Assembly: GCA_949288405.1 (NCBI GenBank)
Contig: CASEKM010000061.1
Location: 1 to 8,459, forward strand
DNA: 8,459 bases
From: an uncultured bacterium
GTDB lineage: Bacteria; Bacillota; Clostridia; Oscillospirales; Oscillospiraceae
Direction of reading: 5' to 3'
Shown here: positions 5,588 to 8,459 of the stretch, in pieces
Layout of the letters: every line of letters starts with the position of its first letter
Position numbering within the stretch: the first letter of the stretch is position 1
Notes under the pieces: generated by a model
Databases searched by the model: none
Told to the model about the DNA's origin: nothing
The model's input: only the letters and a program-made list of their open reading frames with translations
Position numbers and translations under genes: made by a program

Positions 5588-8023
5588 ATGCCGAAGATCC
5601 CTGACGCGGGAAAGCCTGCGCAGAAAGCACCGGCTCGGATGTCCAAGAAAGACCCCCTTACCCGGGAGCAGGTAAAGGCCATCGACGCCTGGTGGCGGGC
5701 GGCCAATTACCTGTCCGCCTGTCAGCTCTATCTGCTGGACAATCCCCTGCTGCGGGAGCCCCTGAAGGAGGAGCACCTGAAGCGGGTGATCGTGGGCCAC
5801 TGGGGCACCTGTCCCGGACAGAACTTTATCTACACCCACCTGAACCGGGCCATTGTCAAGTATGACCTGGATATGATCTACCTGTCCGGCCCCGGCCACG
5901 GGGGCAGCGCGGTGGTGGCCCAGGACTACCTGGACGGCTCCTACAGCGAGGTCTACCCCAACATCAGCCGGGACGCGGCGGGCATGAAGCGGCTGTTCCG
6001 GCAGTACTCCTTCCCCGGGGGCATCCCCTGCCACACCGCCCCGGAGACCCCCGGCTCCATCAACGAGGGGGGCGAGCTGGGCTACTCCCTCTCCCACGCC
6101 TTCGGGGCGGTGATGGACAACCCGGAGCTCATCGCCGCCTGTGTGGTGGGGGACGGCGAGGCGGAGACCGGCCCTCTGGCCGCCGCCTGGCAGTCCAATA
6201 AGTTCCTCAACCCCATCACCGACGGGGCGGTGCTGCCCATCCTGCACCTGAACGGATTCAAATTCGCCAGCCCCACCGTCTTCTCCCGCATCTCCCGGGA
6301 GGAGGCCGAGCTGTTTTTCAAGGGCTGCGGCTGGGAGCCCCGCTTTGTGGAGGGGGACGAGCCGGAGCAGCTCCACCAGAAGATGGCCGCCGCCCTGGAC
6401 TGGGCGGTGCGGGAGATCCAGCGGGTGCAGGAGTACGCCCGCTCCTCCGGCGACCCCACCCGCCCCCGGTGGCCCATGATCGTCTTCCGCTCCCCCAAGG
6501 GGTGGACCGGCCCCCAGGAGGTGGACGGCAGCCCCATGGAGGGCAGCTGGCGGACCCACCAGGTGCCCATCCCCGTCCATGACGGCAGGCCGGAACGGAT
6601 ACAGGAACTGGAGCGCTGGCTGAAGAGCTACCGCCCGGAGGAGCTCTTTGATGAAAACGGCGCCCTGGTCCCGGAGCTCCAGGCCCTGGCCCCCCAGGGG
6701 GAGCGGCGCATGGGGGCCAACCCCCACGCCAACGGCGGCCTCCTCCTCCGGGATCTGCGCACCCCGGACTTTCGGGAGTACGCCGTGTCCGTCCCCAGCC
6801 CCGGCGCGGTGGAGGCGGAGGACACCGCCAGCCTGGGCAGCTATGTGCGGGACCTGCTCCGCCTGAACCAGGAGGGCCGGAACTTCCGGGTGTTCAGCCC
6901 CGACGAGGCCGCCTCCAACGGCCTGTCCGCCGTCTTTCAGGCCAGTGGCCGCCGGTGGATGGACCCCATCGTCCCCAGGACGGACGGCGAGCTGTCCCCG
7001 GAGGGCCGGGTGATGGACGCCATGCTGTCCGAGCACCTGTGCCAGGGCTGGCTGGAGGGCTATCTCCTCACCGGCCGCCACGGCTTTTTCAGCAGCTATG
7101 AGGCCTTTATCCGCATCGTGGACTCCATGGTCTCCCAGCACGCCAAATGGCTGAAGGTGTGCAACCAGCTCCCCTGGCGGCAGAAGATCGCCTCTCTGAA
7201 CTACGTCCTCTCCTCCCATGTGTGGCAGCAGGACCACAACGGCTTCGCCCACCAGGACCCGGGCTTTTTGGACCATGTGGCCAATAAAAAGGCGGACGTG
7301 GTGCGCCTCTACCTGCCCCCGGACGCCAACTGCCTGCTGAGCTGCTTTGACCACTGTGTGAAGAGCCGCAACTATATCAATGTGATCGTGGCCTCCAAGC
7401 ACCCCCGGCCCCAGTGGCTCACCATGGAGCAGGCGGTGAAGCACTGCACCCAGGGCATCGGCATCTGGCAGTGGGCCTCCAACGACCGGGGCCTGGAGCC
7501 CGACGTGGTCATGGCCTGCTGCGGGGATACCCCCACCCTGGAAACCCTGGCCGCCGTCACCATCCTCCGCCGGTATCTGCCCCAGCTGAAGATCCGGGTG
7601 GTGAACGTGGTGGACCTGATGAAGCTGCAGCCCCACACCGAGCACCCCCACGGCCTCACCGACGAGGACTACGACGCCCTGTTCACCCAGGACAAGCCCA
7701 TTATCTTTGCTTTCCACGGCTACCCCACCCTGGTCCACGAGCTCACCTACCGCCGGCACAACAAGAACCTCCATGTGCGGGGGTACAAGGAGGAGGGCAC
7801 CATCACCACCCCCTTCGACATGCGGGTGCAAAACGACATCGACCGCTTCGACCTGGTCATCGACACGGTGAAGCGCCTGCCCCAGCTGGGCAACACCGCC
7901 GCCTATGTGATCCAGGAGATGCGGGACAAGCTGGTAGAACACAAGCAGTATATCACCACCTACGGACAGGACCTGCCCGAGGTGCGGGAGTGGAAGTGGA
8001 CGGATCCCGCTTCGGAGCAATGA
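5588..8023 (+). CDS. xfp: Xylulose-5-phosphate/fructose-6-phosphate phosphoketolase
   Basis: This is a thiamine-diphosphate enzyme of the cytoplasm. It cleaves xylulose-5-phosphate (and in many members fructose-6-phosphate) with inorganic phosphate to acetyl-phosphate plus glyceraldehyde-3-phosphate (or erythrose-4-phosphate). This is the key step of the phosphoketolase pathway and the bifid shunt. The 811-residue length fits the family (about 790-830). Family signatures are visible throughout: GHWGTCPGQNF with H71, SGPGHGG with H104, the ThDP/Mg motif GDGEAETG (188-195), the PDEAASN segment with the conserved glutamate E440, and QDHNGFAHQDPG (548-559) with H550 and H555. The domain order is PP, Pyr and a C-terminal domain from about residue 615. 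The ATG at 5588 is chosen because a perfect AAGGAGGT (5572-5579) lies 8 bases upstream; an in-frame ATG at 5555 falls at the promoter. It is a single-gene unit with its own promoter. The last three residues (SEQ) and the stop lie inside a 28-bp tandem repeat. F6P versus X5P preference cannot be read from the sequence. Confidence 0.97.
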   Translation: MPKIPDAGKPAQKAPARMSKKDPLTREQVKAIDAWWRAANYLSACQLYLLDNPLLREPLKEEHLKRVIVGHWGTCPGQNFIYTHLNRAIVKYDLDMIYLSGPGHGGSAVVAQDYLDGSYSEVYPNISRDAAGMKRLFRQYSFPGGIPCHTAPETPGSINEGGELGYSLSHAFGAVMDNPELIAACVVGDGEAETGPLAAAWQSNKFLNPITDGAVLPILHLNGFKFASPTVFSRISREEAELFFKGCGWEPRFVEGDEPEQLHQKMAAALDWAVREIQRVQEYARSSGDPTRPRWPMIVFRSPKGWTGPQEVDGSPMEGSWRTHQVPIPVHDGRPERIQELERWLKSYRPEELFDENGALVPELQALAPQGERRMGANPHANGGLLLRDLRTPDFREYAVSVPSPGAVEAEDTASLGSYVRDLLRLNQEGRNFRVFSPDEAASNGLSAVFQASGRRWMDPIVPRTDGELSPEGRVMDAMLSEHLCQGWLEGYLLTGRHGFFSSYEAFIRIVDSMVSQHAKWLKVCNQLPWRQKIASLNYVLSSHVWQQDHNGFAHQDPGFLDHVANKKADVVRLYLPPDANCLLSCFDHCVKSRNYINVIVASKHPRPQWLTMEQAVKHCTQGIGIWQWASNDRGLEPDVVMACCGDTPTLETLAAVTILRRYLPQLKIRVVNVVDLMKLQPHTEHPHGLTDEDYDALFTQDKPIIFAFHGYPTLVHELTYRRHNKNLHVRGYKEEGTITTPFDMRVQNDIDRFDLVIDTVKRLPQLGNTAAYVIQEMRDKLVEHKQYITTYGQDLPEVREWKWTDPASEQ

Positions 8024-8068
8024 CCCTTTGGGGGCGAGTTCGGAGCAATGACCCTTTGGGGGCGAGTT
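8011..8068. repeat. 28-bp tandem duplication spanning the xfp stop codon
   Basis: Two perfect head-to-tail 28-bp copies (8011-8038 and 8039-8066) are followed by two bases of a third. Each begins TTCGGAGCAATGACCC and ends GGGGGCGAG. The first copy encodes the last three xfp residues and the TGA; the second is untranslated. The perfect identity suggests a recent duplication, or an assembly artefact at a repeat. Confidence 0.92.
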
Positions 8069-8200
8069 ACTTTGCCCGTCCTTTTTGTAGGGGAGGGGCT
8101 TGCCCCTCCCGCCTCCCTTCGGAATTGCTCCTATTTCGCCGCCAAAGATAGTTTACTTTTCTAACGGCCTCGGTCCCGGGCGGCGAGTTACTTTGCCCGT
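8061..8200. repeat. Pair of exact 19-bp direct repeats
   Basis: GGCGAGTTACTTTGCCCGT occurs at 8061-8079 and again, identically, at 8182-8200, with 102 bases between them. The second copy forms the 5' arm of an inverted repeat (8187-8214), whereas the first does not have its partner arm. This fits one element interrupted or partly duplicated inside another. Confidence 0.9.
8091..8110. repeat. GC-rich hairpin GGGAGGGGC/GCCCCTCCC
   Basis: Nine-base arms (8091-8099 and 8102-8110) are perfect reverse complements with a two-base centre; as RNA this is 8 bp with a CTTG loop. It lies 67 bases after the xfp stop. No T tract follows it, so it is not a standard terminator, though it could stabilise or end the xfp message. 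Confidence 0.6.
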
Positions 8201-8214
8201 GGCGGCAAAGTAAC
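8187..8214. repeat. Inverted repeat GTTACTTTGCC/GGCAAAGTAAC
   Basis: Perfect 11-bp arms at 8187-8197 and 8204-8214 flank a 6-base centre (CGTGGC). The left arm is part of the 19-bp direct repeat. This is probably the conserved core of the intergenic repeat element. Confidence 0.85.
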
Positions 8215-8224
8215 CAAAACGCCA

Positions 8225-8274
8225 CCGGGGACAGCTCCGATGAGCACTTCGTGCTCATAGTCGCCTTTCCCCGG
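8225..8274. repeat. Nested stem-loop: CCGGGGA/TCCCCGG enclosing ATGAGCAC/GTGCTCAT
   Basis: The outer arms (8225-8231 and 8268-8274) are perfect 7-bp complements. Inside, ATGAGCAC (8240-8247) and GTGCTCAT (8251-8258) are perfect 8-bp complements with a TTC loop. Together they give a long, two-level hairpin, which is typical of REP- or MITE-like elements. There is no U tract after it. Confidence 0.75.
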
Positions 8275-8459
8275 ACCCCATTACGAGGGACGCCCTCCTG
8301 AGTGTTTGCACGTCATTTCCGGCGCGCAAAATCTGAGTGACACTCTAAATTCCCGCCGGGCCACTGGGCCCTGGGCTTGCAAAAATTGCCGCCGATGCGG
8401 TTCAAGAATTGCGCCTGGGTTTGCCGAGCCAATGCTCCCGGTGCAATCTCCGCCGTAGG

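Larger units (their letters stand above)
8024..8459. repeat. Non-coding, palindrome-rich tail resembling a dispersed intergenic repeat element
   Basis: I find no credible gene in the 436 bases after xfp. The stretch is dense in direct and inverted repeats, listed separately. Its last part (8275-8459) contains GAGTG-A-CACTC (8335-8345), TTTGC/GCAAA (8305-8309 with 8326-8330) and GGGCC palindromes. The composition is less GC-rich than the genes and lacks codon structure. Such blocks recur between genes in many Oscillospiraceae genomes, but copy number cannot be tested from one window. The element runs to the window edge. Confidence 0.5.

Noticed and set aside
5570..8020. Long minus-strand open frame opposite xfp (about 816 codons)
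   Set aside because: It has the same low-complexity GC-shadow composition, and the plus strand carries an unmistakable phosphoketolase.
8011..8200. CRISPR array
   Set aside because: There are only two contiguous 28-bp copies without spacers plus an unrelated 19-bp pair, and no cas genes; this is a tandem duplication within a repeat element.
8067..8258. 63-codon minus-strand open frame in the repeat tail
   Set aside because: It lies entirely in palindromic repeat sequence, shows no recognisable domain and no credible ribosome binding site. It is probably a chance frame in a repeat element.

Overview
The window looks like chromosomal DNA from a high-GC member of the Firmicutes (Bacillota), most likely an Oscillospiraceae gut anaerobe of the Flavonifractor/Lawsonibacter/Pseudoflavonifractor type. 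This is inferred from the clpX-lon-engB gene order, which is typical of Firmicutes, strong GC bias at third codon positions, AGGAGG-type ribosome binding sites and sigma-A-like promoters. No 16S rRNA or other taxonomic marker is present.

Layout, all genes on the + strand. (1) Positions 1-741: the C-terminal half of clpX, ended by a clear intrinsic terminator. (2) Positions 742-3899: a two-gene operon of lon (ATP-dependent protease) and engB/ysxC (ribosome-assembly GTPase). The engB ribosome binding site overlaps the lon stop codon, and a 17-bp hairpin without a U tract follows. (3) Positions 3900-4311: an intergenic region with GC-rich palindromes, a canonical promoter (TTGACA, 18-nt spacer, TATGAT), a leader with several possible hairpins, and a perfect AT-rich 28-bp palindrome. 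(4) Positions 4312-5372: a Xer-family tyrosine recombinase with all six catalytic residues, ended by a terminator that overlaps its stop codon. (5) Positions 5373-8023: a phosphoketolase gene (xfp) with its own promoter, a strong Shine-Dalgarno sequence and an inverted repeat at the predicted transcription start. (6) Positions 8011-8459: a non-coding tail rich in repeats. It holds a 28-bp tandem duplication covering the xfp stop codon, a 19-bp direct repeat and nested stem-loops, and looks like a dispersed intergenic repeat element that continues past the window.

How the genes work together: ClpX and Lon are the two AAA+ protein-quality-control machines usually clustered in Firmicutes, and EngB is the ribosome-assembly GTPase commonly co-transcribed with lon. 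The recombinase and the phosphoketolase are independent transcription units by their own promoters and terminators. The recombinase probably acts in chromosome-dimer resolution or a related site-specific recombination. The phosphoketolase cleaves xylulose-5-phosphate and/or fructose-6-phosphate to acetyl-phosphate.

The coding content is ordinary. The points most worth a second look are the 28-bp palindrome with dif-like 11+6+11 geometry just upstream of the recombinase, the structured leader around it, the operator-like repeat of xfp, and the repeat element abutting and partly encoding the end of xfp.
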